A DNA stretch of 64,000 bases, taken from the NCBI GenBank assembly GCA_963814875.1, contig CAWFFJ010000027.1:123681-187680 (forward strand). The letters run 5' to 3'. Shown one piece after another: positions 8,541 to 18,900 of this stretch. The stretch comes from CAVSIS01 sp963814875 (GTDB lineage Bacteria > Acidobacteriota > Thermoanaerobaculia > Thermoanaerobaculales > Sulfomarinibacteraceae). A model generated the notes under the pieces. That model had not been told where the DNA came from and did no database searches. It worked only from the letters and a program-made list of their open reading frames with translations. Numbering within the stretch: the stretch's first letter is position 1; every line of letters begins with the position of its first letter. The position numbers were made by a program, and so were the translations under genes.

Positions 8541-11500
8541 ATGAGCATGGCCAACCTCCTGCCTGACGATCGGCGACCCGCCGAGGACACTCCCGGCTCA
8601 GGCGAGTACGCTCTCGCGGAGGTCCTCGATGTGGCGGTGGTCCAGGCTCTTATGGACGACTTCTACGCCCTGACGCAGATCGGCGTCGGCATCCTCGACC
8701 TCGACGGCCGGGTCCTGGTGGCGACCGGGTGGCAGGACATCTGTACTAGGTTCCATCGTGTCCATCCCGATGCCTGCCAGGGCTGCCGGGAGAGCGACAC
8801 ACTGCTCTCCCAAGGGGTCGATCCCGGGAGCTTCAAGCTTTGCCGCTGCAAGAACAACATGTGGGACATGGCGACGCCGATCACGGTCGGCGGGCGTCAT
8901 CTCGGCAACCTCTTCCTGGGCCAGTTCCTGTTCGACGACGAGACGCCGGATCTTGAGATCTTCAGGGCCCAGGCCCGTCGTTACGGCTTCGACGAGGCGG
9001 AGTATCTGGCCGCCCTGGAGCGGGTGCCGCGCTGGAGCCGGGAGACCGTCGACGCGGCGATGACGTTCTACGCTCGTCTAGCCGGTCTGCTCGCGGCACA
9101 GAGCTGGGCAGCCGTCAAGCTGGCGCGCAGCGTCGCCGACCGGGAGAGACTGATCGAGTTAGTGCAGCGCAGCGAGTCCCGCTACCGCGAGCTGGTCGAG
9201 AACCTCAACGATGTGGTCTACTCGGTAGCGCTCGACGGTACTCTCGACTACGTGAGCCCGGCGGTCACGACCGTTTTCGGCTACGCCGCTGGGGAGCTCG
9301 TCGGCACCCCGTACACGGACCTCGTGCATCCCGATGATGTGGCGAATACCCGCAAGGCTTTCGGTGAAGTCATCTCGGGCAAGCTGGAACCCCGCGAGTA
9401 CCGGATGGTGGCCAAGACCGGAGAGGTGCACTGGGTGAGGACCTCGAGCCGGCCGGTGGTCACGGACGGCGCGGTCGTCGGGCTGCAGGGCGTGCTCACG
9501 GACATCTCCGAGACGCGGCGGGCCCAGGATGAGTTCGCCGTGTCCGAGCGCCGCTTCCGGGAGACGATCGAGAACGTCGACCTGATCGCTGTCGGGCTCG
9601 ACGCCGAGGGTCGCGTGAGCTTCCTGAACGACCTCGCTCTCCAGCTGCTGGGGTGGGACCGCGGCGAGGCCGTGGGAAAGGACTGGTTCGAGACCTTCGT
9701 TCCGGAAGGGCAGCGCGCGGAGGCGAGCGCGGTCTTCCGCCGTACCCTTACAAGCGGCGAGCTCCAACTCCACTTCGACAACCCGGTGCTGACCCGGGGC
9801 GGTGAGGAGCGGATCGTCCACTGGTCGAACACGGTCCTCCGCGATGCCGACGGACGGGTTGTCGGCACCTTCAGCCTCGGCGAGGACCGCACCGAGGTTG
9901 TGCAGGCCGAGGCCGACGCGCGGCGGAGCCGGGATCTGCTCGACTTGACGCAACGCCTCGCCGGAGTCGGCGGCTGGGATCGTGATCCGGCGACGGGAGC
10001 GACTGAATGGACCGACGAGGTCTACCGGATCCACGGTCTGCCGAGGGACGCCCACGACCCGTCGGACCACGAGATTTCGATCGCCATGTACGACCCCGGC
10101 GACCGGGAGCGTATCCGGGAGGCATTTGGTCGCCTGGTCGCCGAAGGAGAGCCCTACGACCTCGAGCTGGGCTTCGTCAACGCGCAGGGCGAGCACCTGT
10201 GGGTCCGCACCATGGGCCGCGCCGAGCTTCGCGACGGCCGGGTGGTACTGGCCTACGGGAACATCATGGACGTCACCGAGCGCCGGCGCAGCGAAGACTC
10301 CCTGCGAGAGGCACTCCTCTGGCAGGAGCGGATCTTCGAAGGGTCCCGCGACGCGGTCTTGATCAGCGACGAGGACGCCCGCTTCACCGCGGTCAACGCG
10401 GCCGCCGTCGCCCTGACCGGTTACTCGCGCGAGGAGCTGCTCGGGATGCGGATCCCGGACCTCCATGACGAGCCCGATCTGCACGCGTTCGATGCCTTTC
10501 ACTCGCAGATCCTGGCCGGCGAGTCGGTCCTCAGTGCGGCACCCATCCTGCGTAGGGACGGATGCAAGGTCGACGTTGAGTTCAGCAACTCGCCGATCGT
10601 GATCGGCGAGCGGCGGTTCATGCACACGGTCGCCCGAGACGTGACCGAGCGGGTACGCGCGGAGCAGGCCGTGCGCGAGAGCGAGGAGAAGTACCGCCGG
10701 CTGTTCACGACGATGGCCGAGGGCTTCGCACTGCACGAGATCCTCTGTGATAGCGGCGGTCGGCCGGTCGACTACCGATTTCTGGACGCCAACCCGACGT
10801 TCTTCGAGCTCACCGGCCTCGAGCCGGGAATCGTCGGGCGGACGGTGCTGGAGGTGCTGCCCGAGACCGAGCCGTTCTGGATCGAGACCTATGGCCGGGT
10901 AGCGCTGACGGGAAAGCCCGCGCAGTTCGAGCACTACTCCGAAGCGATCGGCAAGTACTTCGAGGTGCGGGCCTTCTCGCTACAACCGGGGCGGTTCGCG
11001 ACCGTCTTCCTCGACGCCACCGAGCGCAAGCGGGCGGAGGACGAGCGGTCTCGGCTGCTCGACGAAATCCGAGGCCTGGCGGCACGGCTCGCCGAGGTCG
11101 AGGAGGCACAGCGCAAGGAGCTCGCCCGCGAGCTGCACGACCGGGTCGGCCAGAACCTGACTGCGCTCGGCCTCAACCTCACCGTCCTGCGCAACCGGCT
11201 GTCGCCGGAGTCCCTGACCGAGGTTGGTCCGCGGCTCGACGACGCCGACCGCCTCCTGGGCGAAACCGCCGAGGAGATCCGCTACGTCATGGCGGAGCTC
11301 CGTCCGCCGGTCCTCGATGCCTACGGTCTCGTGGCCGCCCTGCATTGGTTCGCCGAGGTCTTCACTGAGCGGACCGGCGTGACGGCGGTCGTGACCGGAA
11401 GCGAGCTCGAACCTCGCCTCCGTGGCGACGTCGAGGTTGCTATCTTCCGCATCGTCCAGGAGGCCCTGACCAATGTCGCCAAGCACGCGCAGGCCGGGGC

Positions 11501-11726
11501 GGTCCGGATCGCGGTGGACCAGGGCCCGAATGGCCCCCGTGTGACGGTCGTCGATGACGGGATCGGCTTTGTCCCCACTCCGCGCGGGAAGGGCAGCCGT
11601 CGGGAGGGCTGGGGGCTGACCATCATGGAGGAGCGGGCGACGGCGATCGGTGGAGCCCTCCACGTCACCTCGAGCCGCGGGGAGGGGACCCGCGTCGTGC
11701 TCGACCTCGGCGGGCCCGGTCGGTGA
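8541..11726 (+). CDS. PocR/multi-PAS sensor histidine kinase, NarX/HisKA_3 class
   Basis: About 1,061 residues, with no membrane segment. Residues 25-195 are a PocR-type sensor domain with the family's Cys set (ICTRFHR, CQGCRESD, KLCRCKNNMWDMATPI) and GNLFLGQFLF. Five PAS domains follow at about 210-335, 336-460, 465-585, 590-715 and 720-850. The C-terminus holds a HisKA_3 dimerisation helix, with ELARELHDRVGQNL carrying the phospho-acceptor His, and an HATPase_c domain (DDGIGF, GWGLTIMEERA). PocR domains are known to bind small molecules, and the Cys cluster may hold metal. The start is uncertain (ATG 8541 or 8547). It overlaps the next gene by four bases (GTGA), so that regulator is its likely partner. 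Confidence 0.88.
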   Translation: MSMANLLPDDRRPAEDTPGSGEYALAEVLDVAVVQALMDDFYALTQIGVGILDLDGRVLVATGWQDICTRFHRVHPDACQGCRESDTLLSQGVDPGSFKLCRCKNNMWDMATPITVGGRHLGNLFLGQFLFDDETPDLEIFRAQARRYGFDEAEYLAALERVPRWSRETVDAAMTFYARLAGLLAAQSWAAVKLARSVADRERLIELVQRSESRYRELVENLNDVVYSVALDGTLDYVSPAVTTVFGYAAGELVGTPYTDLVHPDDVANTRKAFGEVISGKLEPREYRMVAKTGEVHWVRTSSRPVVTDGAVVGLQGVLTDISETRRAQDEFAVSERRFRETIENVDLIAVGLDAEGRVSFLNDLALQLLGWDRGEAVGKDWFETFVPEGQRAEASAVFRRTLTSGELQLHFDNPVLTRGGEERIVHWSNTVLRDADGRVVGTFSLGEDRTEVVQAEADARRSRDLLDLTQRLAGVGGWDRDPATGATEWTDEVYRIHGLPRDAHDPSDHEISIAMYDPGDRERIREAFGRLVAEGEPYDLELGFVNAQGEHLWVRTMGRAELRDGRVVLAYGNIMDVTERRRSEDSLREALLWQERIFEGSRDAVLISDEDARFTAVNAAAVALTGYSREELLGMRIPDLHDEPDLHAFDAFHSQILAGESVLSAAPILRRDGCKVDVEFSNSPIVIGERRFMHTVARDVTERVRAEQAVRESEEKYRRLFTTMAEGFALHEILCDSGGRPVDYRFLDANPTFFELTGLEPGIVGRTVLEVLPETEPFWIETYGRVALTGKPAQFEHYSEAIGKYFEVRAFSLQPGRFATVFLDATERKRAEDERSRLLDEIRGLAARLAEVEEAQRKELARELHDRVGQNLTALGLNLTVLRNRLSPESLTEVGPRLDDADRLLGETAEEIRYVMAELRPPVLDAYGLVAALHWFAEVFTERTGVTAVVTGSELEPRLRGDVEVAIFRIVQEALTNVAKHAQAGAVRIAVDQGPNGPRVTVVDDGIGFVPTPRGKGSRREGWGLTIMEERATAIGGALHVTSSRGEGTRVVLDLGGPGR

Positions 11727-12376
11727 CCATCCGGATCCTGCTCGCGGACGACCACACCCTGGTGCGGGAGGGCCTGCGGATGATCCTCGAGGCCCATCGC
11801 GACCTCGATGTGGTGGGCGAGAGCGCGTCCGGCTTCGAGACGGTGAAGCTGGTCCTGGACCTCGTGCCCGACGTGGTGCTGATGGACATCGCGATGCCCG
11901 ACCTCGACGGCATCGCGGCGACGGCGCGGCTGCAGCAGCTCGCCCCCGCGGTCAAGGTCGTTGTGCTCTCGATGCACGCGACCTCGGAGCATGTCCACCA
12001 GGCATTGAGGGCGGGTGCGCGCGGCTACGTGGTCAAGGAGTCCGCCGGCGCCGAGGTCGCCGACGCCGTCCGTGCGGTCCACGCCGGGCGCCGCTACCTC
12101 AGTCAGCGGATCGCTGCCACTGTGGCCGGCGACCACCTGCGGTCCGGGGGCGCCGGAGGCGCCCGCTCGCCGCTCGAGCGCCTGTCGGCGCGCGAACGCG
12201 AGGTCCTTGGGCTGGTCGCCGAAGGCAGGTCGTCTGCGGTCATCGCACGGATGGTGAACCTGTCGCCGAAGACGGTCGAGACCTACCGGTCGCGGCTGAT
12301 GAAGAAGCTCGAGGTCGACGATCTCGCGGGTCTGATCCGGTTCGCGGTCGAACACGGCCTGGTGCGTCCGTCGTAG
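11723..12376 (+). CDS. NarL/FixJ-family response regulator
   Basis: 217 residues. The receiver domain (3-120) carries the acidic pair DD at 9-10, phospho-acceptor Asp55 (VVLMDIAMPD) and Lys in YVVKES. The LuxR-type helix-turn-helix at about 150-205 has LSAREREVLGLVAEG and VETYRSRLMKKL. It begins with GTG inside the stop codon of the upstream kinase, which is a HisKA_3 kinase, the class that normally pairs with NarL-type regulators. It very probably is the transcriptional output of that kinase. The target promoter is not visible. Confidence 0.92.
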   Translation: MTIRILLADDHTLVREGLRMILEAHRDLDVVGESASGFETVKLVLDLVPDVVLMDIAMPDLDGIAATARLQQLAPAVKVVVLSMHATSEHVHQALRAGARGYVVKESAGAEVADAVRAVHAGRRYLSQRIAATVAGDHLRSGGAGGARSPLERLSAREREVLGLVAEGRSSAVIARMVNLSPKTVETYRSRLMKKLEVDDLAGLIRFAVEHGLVRPS

Positions 12377-12488
12377 GGTCGTGCCCTCCCGGCACCATGT
12401 GTCCAGGTTTCCCGACAGACAGGACCGACGCGAGGAGCGACCTTTGTCGTGGAAGAGGGCGCCAACGGCACTGATGGGGGTGACCATC

Positions 12489-12938
12489 ATGACGAAAACC
12501 CACGTGCTGGTCGTCGACGACCACGAGGGTGTGCGACATTCGCTCTGCGAGCTGGTGCAGAGCAGCTTTCCAGAAGCCGCATGTCTGGAGGCTTCGAACG
12601 GCGAGGAGGCGGTCGAGCTCGCCGCCGCCCACCGGCCCCCCCTGGTGCTGATGGACATCAGCCTGCCCGGCATCAGCGGCATCGAGGCGACCCGGCGCGT
12701 GAAGGCGGTGTCGCCCGCGAGCCGCGTCGTCGTCGTCAGCATCTTCGACACCGCCGCCCACCGTGCGGATGCGGCCGCCGCGGGGGCCTGCGGCTATGTG
12801 GCCAAGATCGATCTCGGCCGCGAACTGGTGCCGGTCATCCGCCGACACCTCGAGGCCGTGGGTAAGGGCGAGAGTGCGACGGGGCCGGACCCGATCAAGC
12901 ACGATCGTCCTGCGGTGAACGGGGAGTCGGCCCCATGA
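12489..12938 (+). CDS. Single-domain response regulator (receiver only)
   Basis: 149 residues. The start is taken as ATG 12489, with GGGGGTGA just upstream; longer in-frame starts lack support. The receiver fold spans 5-120: VLVVDDHEG, Asp56 in LVLMDISLPG, Ser in VVVVSIFD and Lys in GYVAKIDLG. The last 25 residues are a disordered tail with no output domain. The stop overlaps the start of the next kinase (ATGA), which suggests translational coupling. It may be the phosphate acceptor of that kinase or a phosphate sink in a relay. Confidence 0.88.
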   Translation: MTKTHVLVVDDHEGVRHSLCELVQSSFPEAACLEASNGEEAVELAAAHRPPLVLMDISLPGISGIEATRRVKAVSPASRVVVVSIFDTAAHRADAAAAGACGYVAKIDLGRELVPVIRRHLEAVGKGESATGPDPIKHDRPAVNGESAP

Positions 12939-15485
12939 AACACGAGCGCCTCCGGGCGCTGCTGCTGGTGGCGATCATGACTGCCGTCGCCTTGGCGGTG
13001 GCGGCTGTTGCGCTGGTCGCTCTCTACCGCTCGAGCCTGGAAACGCAGCGCAGCCGCCTGATCGACCTGGTCGCGACCCGAGAGGCGCTGATCGATGCCG
13101 TCTACCAGGCGAGCCGCGATCCCCAGGCGATCCTCGATCTTCTCGCCGAGGCCCAGCGTGAGGCGCCCAGCCTCGGCACGAGCGGTGAGTTCACCGTCGC
13201 GCGCCGTGACGGCGACACCGTCGTCTTCCTGACGCCGATGCTCCATCCCGCTTCCGGCGGTCAGCCCTTGAAGATGGCGGGAGCCACCCTCGCGCAACCC
13301 ATGGCCCGCGCCCTCGCCGGCGAGAATGGCACCATGATCGGACGTGATTATCGTGGCGAGAGAGTGCTTGCGGCCTTTCGCCCGGTCGACGGGCCGAACT
13401 GGGGCCTGGTCGCCAAAATCGACCTCACCGAGGTCCGGGCGCCGATCGTCCGCGCCGGCGGCTTCGCGCTGCTCGGGACGCTGGTGCTGGTCGCCCTCGG
13501 CGCCCTTGTCTTTTTCCGGGTCACGTCGCCGATGCTGCGCCTGATGGAGGAGTCGGAGGAACGTTTCCGCTCGGTCTTCGAGCACTCGCGAGTGGGCAAG
13601 TCGCTGACCGCGCCGGACGGCCGGCTGTTGCAGGTCAACCGCGCCTTCGCCGAGATGATCGGCTACACGGTTGCCGAGCTGCAGCAGCTCGACTTCGTCC
13701 GCGTCACGCATCCTGACGACATTCCAGAGAGCCGAGAGTGCATTCGCTGCCTGCTCGCCGGCGAGCGCGACAGCTATCATATGGAAAAGCGCTACCTCCA
13801 TCGTGACGGGCATATCGTCTGGACCGACGTCAACACCAGCCTGCTGCGGGACGGCTCCGGATCGCCGCTGTACTTCATCACGACCGTTACCGACGTCAGC
13901 GACCGCGAGCGGGCGCGCCGGGACTTGCTCGCCGAGAAGCACTTCAGCGAGGCGATGCTGGCGAGCCTGCCGGGGGTCGCCTACCTGTTCGACGAAACCC
14001 TGCGTTTTCAGCGCTGGAACAACAACTTCGAGCAGGTCACCGGCTACTCCTCCGACGAGTTCGCGGAGCTGACGCCCCTTGAGCTCTTCGAGGGCGCCGA
14101 CCAGGCGCGTGTCGCGGAGCGCATCTCCGAGGTGTTCGCGACCGGTGAGTCGTCGGTCGAGGCCGATCTGGTGGCGAAGGATGGCACCCGGACGCCCTAC
14201 CTCTTCACCGGCCGCATGGCGGAGATTGGTGCGCAGAAGTTTCTCATCGGCATGGGCGTCGACATCACCGAGAGACGGCGAATGGAGGCGGAGCTGCAAG
14301 CCCTCAACGCCGACCTCGAGCAGCGGGTCGAGGAGCGGGCCCACCAGCTCAAGCTGACCCACGAGCGGCTCCGGTTCGTCGTGGGCGCCAGCCCGGCGAT
14401 GATCGCCACCCGAAGGCCAACCGGAGGCTTCGAACTCACCTCCGTCACCGAGAATGTGGTTGCCGTGCTCGGCCACCGGCCGGAAGAACTGACCTCCGAC
14501 CCGCGGTTCTGGATCGACCACGTCCATCCCAAGGACCGCGCGAGCGTGCTCGCCGGGCTCGCCTCTCTTCTGGATCGGGATCAGCTCGAACCGCGACTAC
14601 CGGTTCAAGAGGGCCGACGGCGAGTACCGTTGGCTGCACACCGAGGCCCGCCTCGTCCGCGACAACGCCGGCGACCCACAGGAGATCGTGAGTTCCTGGT
14701 TCGACATCACCGACCGTATGGCGGCCGAGGAGAAAATCTCCGAGCTCAACGTTGACCTCGCCCGCACGGTCGAGCACCTCGCCGCGGCCAACAAGGAGCT
14801 CGAAGCGTTCTCCTACTCCGTGTCCCACGACCTGCGCGCGCCGCTGCGCGCGATCGACGGGTTCTCGCGCATCCTCCTCGACGAGCATGCGGCCGAGCTC
14901 GACCCCGAGGCGCAGCGCTACCTCAAGATCGTGCGCGACAACACCAAGAACATGGCTCTCCTGATCGACGACCTGCTCGCCTTCTCGCGGCTCTCGCGGC
15001 AGGCGATGAAGATCGAACCGGTGGCGCTCTCCGAGGTGGTGTCCGAGGCGTGGTGGGACCTGGAGCCCGAGCGCGACGGCCGCCGGATCGAGCTCGCCGT
15101 AGGCGAGCTGCCCGCAGTGCCCGGCGACCCCCGTCTGCTCAAGCAGGTGCTCCTCAACCTGCTCGGCAACGCGATCAAGTTCACCCGCACCCGCGAGGTC
15201 GCGCGCGTCGAGGTCGGTGCCCAGGTGCTCAACGGTGATACAGTCGTCTTTGTGCGCGACAATGGAGTGGGCTTTGACATGCGCTACAAGGACAAGCTCT
15301 TCGGCGTCTTCCAGCGGCTCCACCGCGCCGAGGAGTTCGAGGGTACGGGCGTCGGCCTCGCCATAGTGGCCCGCATCGTCCACCGCCACGGCGGACGGGT
15401 GTGGGCCGAGGCCGAGCCCGGTAGCGGCGCGACCTTCTACCTGAGCTTCGGCGGAGGTGACCATGGTGCCGAGCAACCCGATTGA
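12935..15485 (+). CDS. Membrane PAS-sensor histidine kinase (one frameshift)
   Basis: About 850 residues when one extra base is bridged. The first frame reads from ATG 12935 to an out-of-place stop at 14755. The second frame is open from before 14583 to TGA 15485. The reading changes at about 14580-14585: removing one base in GGGATCAGCTC restores a PAS text (SSNRDYRFKRADGEYRWLH). Layout: transmembrane helix at 9-31, an extracytoplasmic region at 32-170, a second helix at 173-193, three PAS domains, a coiled coil, HisKA (FSYSVSHDLRAPLRAIDG) and HATPase_c (LLGNAIKF, DNGVGFD, GTGVGLAIV). It resembles Cph1-type kinases, and an Rcp1-like receiver follows. If the indel is real, the kinase core is lost from the sensor. 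Confidence 0.8.
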
Positions 15486-15909
15486 GATTCTGCTGGTCGA
15501 GGACAACGCGGCGGACGAGGAGCTCACCCTCCACGCCCTCAAGGCCAACCGCCTCGCCAACAACATCCAGGTGGTGCGCGACGGCGCCGAGGCGCTGGAG
15601 TTCATCTTCGCCACCGGCCGCTACGCCGGCCGCGACGTCAACCACATTCCACGGGTGATCCTGCTCGACCTCAAGCTGCCGCTGGTGGACGGCCTCGACG
15701 TACTGCGGCAGATCAAGGGCGACGAGCGTACCCGCCACATCCCGGTCGTGGTGCTGACCTCGTCGCGCGAGGAGCGCGACGTGGTCGAGAGCTACCGGCT
15801 CGGCGTGAACTCATACATCACCAAGCCGGTCGACTTCGAGCAGTTCACCGAGTGTGTGCGCAGCCTCGGCATGTACTGGCTGCTGCTCAACCAGCCGCCG
15901 GTGGGCTGA
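15463..15909 (+). CDS. Rcp1-like single-domain response regulator
   Basis: 148 residues. The start at ATG 15463 is favoured by GGAGG seven bases before it; a GTG six bases earlier is possible. Receiver motifs: ILLVEDNAADEE, VILLDLKLPLVDG with the phospho-acceptor Asp, VVVLTSS and SYITKPVDF with the Lys. The wording, including GRYAGRD after the third helix, matches the cyanobacterial Rcp1/CheY-like group that pairs with Cph1-like kinases. It overlaps the 3' end of such a kinase by 23 bases, so the two very probably form a pair. No DNA-binding domain is present. Confidence 0.9.
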   Translation: MVPSNPIEILLVEDNAADEELTLHALKANRLANNIQVVRDGAEALEFIFATGRYAGRDVNHIPRVILLDLKLPLVDGLDVLRQIKGDERTRHIPVVVLTSSREERDVVESYRLGVNSYITKPVDFEQFTECVRSLGMYWLLLNQPPVG

Positions 15910-15923
15910 GCGAGGGGGGCGCG

Positions 15924-18900
15924 TTGGCGCAGCCGCTTCGTGCCCTGATCCTGGAGGATCGGCCGGCCGACGCCGAGCTGATGGTGGCCGAGCTACGCCG
16001 GCACGGCTTCGACACCCAGTGGACGCGGGTCGACACCGAGAAGGACTTCGTCGCCGCCCTCGACGAAGGGCTCGACGTGGTGCTCTCGGACTTCTCCCTG
16101 CCGAGCTTCGACGCCCTCCGGGCGATCGCGCACGTCAACCGGCGGGCGCTGACGGTGCCGGTGATCGTGATCAGCGGCACCATGGGCGAGGAGACCGCGG
16201 CCCAGTGCATGAGGGAGGGTGCCGTCGACTACCTGCTCAAGGACCGGCTCGGACGGCTTGGATCCGCGGTCGAGCGGGCGATCGAGCGGCGCCGTCTGGA
16301 AGGCGAGCGTCAGCAGATCGAGAAGGCGCTGATCCAGAGCCAGAGCGAGCTGGCGACGGTGTTTGACAGCGCGCCGGTCGCGATGGTGATCCTCGACTCG
16401 GAGCGCAGGATCGTGCGCGCCAACCGGGCGGCGTCCCTGCTCGCGGGCCGGCCGGCCGGAGACGCCTTCGGCCGCCTCCCGGGCGACGCCTTCGGGTGCG
16501 TGATCGCCCTTGACGACCCGACCGGGTGCCGGTCGGGCGACGAGTGCGCCGCCTGTCCGCTGCGAACCGTCGTGACCGACACTCTCGAGCACCGGGCAGC
16601 CCACCACGCGGTCGAGTGCACGCTGCCCTTCGCAGGACGCGAGGCCGGGGCGACGCTCACCATGCTGGTCTCGACCTCGCCGATCGAGACCTCGATGGGG
16701 ACGCTCGTCGTCGTCGCCCTCGAGGACATCACGGACCGCAAGCGGGCCGAGGACCGCGAGCGGAAGCTGAACCGGCTGCTGGGGACAATCCGCGAGATCA
16801 ACCAGCTCATCGTGCGCGAGAAGAGCCGCACCTGGATGCTCGCCGAGACCTGCCGGATCACGGTTGAGCAGGGCCAGTTCGCGATGATCTGGATCGGCGA
16901 GGCCGATCACGACACCGGAGAGGTCCGACCGTTGGCCGCCGCCGGAGACGAGGCCGGTTACCTTGCGGAGGCCGCGATCCGGTGCGACGACTCGGCGCTC
17001 GGGCGGGGTCCGGTCGGAACCTCGATCCGGGAGCGCCGCACCGTGGTGATCGACGACATCATCGCCGACACCTCGATGACGCCGTGGCGGGAGGCGGCCG
17101 GTCCACGCGGGTACCGTTCTTTGGTCTCGCTGCCGCTGGTGGTGAACGAGCGTCTCTTCGGCGTCATTGCGGTGTACGCGGCCGATGTCGGTGCCTTTGA
17201 CGCCGAGATTGTCAGCCTGCTCGAGGAGCTCGCCGAGGACGTCGGCTTCGCCGTCGGCGCGCTCGAGACCGCCGAGGAGCGAGAGCGCGCCGAGCTCGCG
17301 CTGCACGAGAGCGAGGAGCGGCACCGCCAGCTGTTCGAGGCCGAGTCCGACGCCATCCTCATGATCGACAACGCCACCGGCGCGATCCTTGAGGCCAACA
17401 CCGCCGCCGAGGCGCTGTACGGCTACACTCGCGACGAGATCCTCAGCCTGCGCAACCACGACCTGTCGGCCGAGCCCGAGGACACCCGGCGGGTCACCAC
17501 CGGCCCCCCGATCCAGCCTGACCAGGTCATCCGCGTCCCGCTGCGTCGCCACCGGCGCAAAGACGGGACCGAGCTCCCGGTCGAGATCACCGGCCGCTAC
17601 TTCATCTGGAAGGGTCGGCCGGTTCACGTCGCCGCGGTCCGTGACATCAGCGAGCGCCGCCGCGCCGAGGAGGCTCTGCGGCGAGACCTCGAGGTGCGGG
17701 CGGCGCTCAATGCGATCTCCCGGATCGTGATCAGCGACGAGATCCGGGTTCCGGAGGTGGCCGCCGCGATCCTCGAGCACGCCCGCCGGTTGACCTCCAG
17801 CGAGCACGGCTTCGTCTCGGAGATCGACCTCGCCAGCGGCGACAGCGTCTGTCACACGCTGACTGAGATGCTCGCGGGCGCGTGCGGAGTGACCGTCGAG
17901 GATCGGAGGATCGTCCTCCCCCGTAGTCCGGACGGCACCTACGCCGGCCTGTGGGGCCACGTGCTCAACACCCGTGAGGCGTTCTTCACCAACCACGCCC
18001 TGTCGCACCCCGTGGTGAACGGCACGCCGGCGGGCCACGTCCCACTGGAGAGGTACCTCGCGGTGCCGGTGGTCTCCGGCGCCGAGCTGCTCGGCATGAT
18101 CGCCCTCGCCAACTCGGATCGCGACTACGGTCCCGAGGACCTCGATGTGGTCGGGCGGCTGGCGGACTACTACGGCGTGGCGATCCAGAGGGCCCGTTGG
18201 GAAGATGCCCTGCAGGAGAGCGAGGAGCGCTATCGGACCCTCTTCGAGCAGGCGCCTACGGGGATCTACCGGTCGACGCCGGACGGCCGCATCCTGGCCG
18301 CCAACCCCGCGCTGGTGCGCATGCTCGGCTACGACTCCTTCGAGGAGTTGGCGGCGATCGACCTCACCAGGGAGGGGTACGCCAACCCGGAGTCGCGACA
18401 GGCGTTCCGGGAGAGGGTTGACGCCGAGAGCATCGTCACCGGCTTCGAGTCGGAGTGGCGGACGAGGGGCGGGCGCACCGTCTTCGTGCGTGAGAACGCG
18501 CGCGCCATCCGCAACGACTCCGGCGCGGTCGCATGCTACGAGGGTACCGTCGAGGACGTCTCCGAGTGGCGACGGTCGGACGAGGCGCTCAAGGCGAGCG
18601 AGGAGCGCTACCGGAGCTTCTTCGAGGAGGATCTCACCGCCGACTTCATGACCACGCTCGACGGCCGCCTCGTCGACTGCAACCCGGCCTATGTCAAGCT
18701 GTTCGGGTTTCGAGATCGGGCCGTGGCGATGGCGACCAGCGTCCTCGGCCTGTATCCACGGCCCGAGGGCCGCGAGTCCCTGATCGGCCTGCTCGAGCGC
18801 CGTGGACGGCTCGAGAACCACGAGATCGAGCTGCGGCGTCACGACGGCGTTCCGCTCCACGTGATCGCGAACCTCGGGCTCATGCGGGGCGAGCAGGGTC

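Noticed and set aside
12400..12425. TTTCCCGACAGACAGGAC resembles an end of palindromic element B
   Set aside because: Only about 17 bases match with an insertion, and no partner end is nearby. A chance match is likely.
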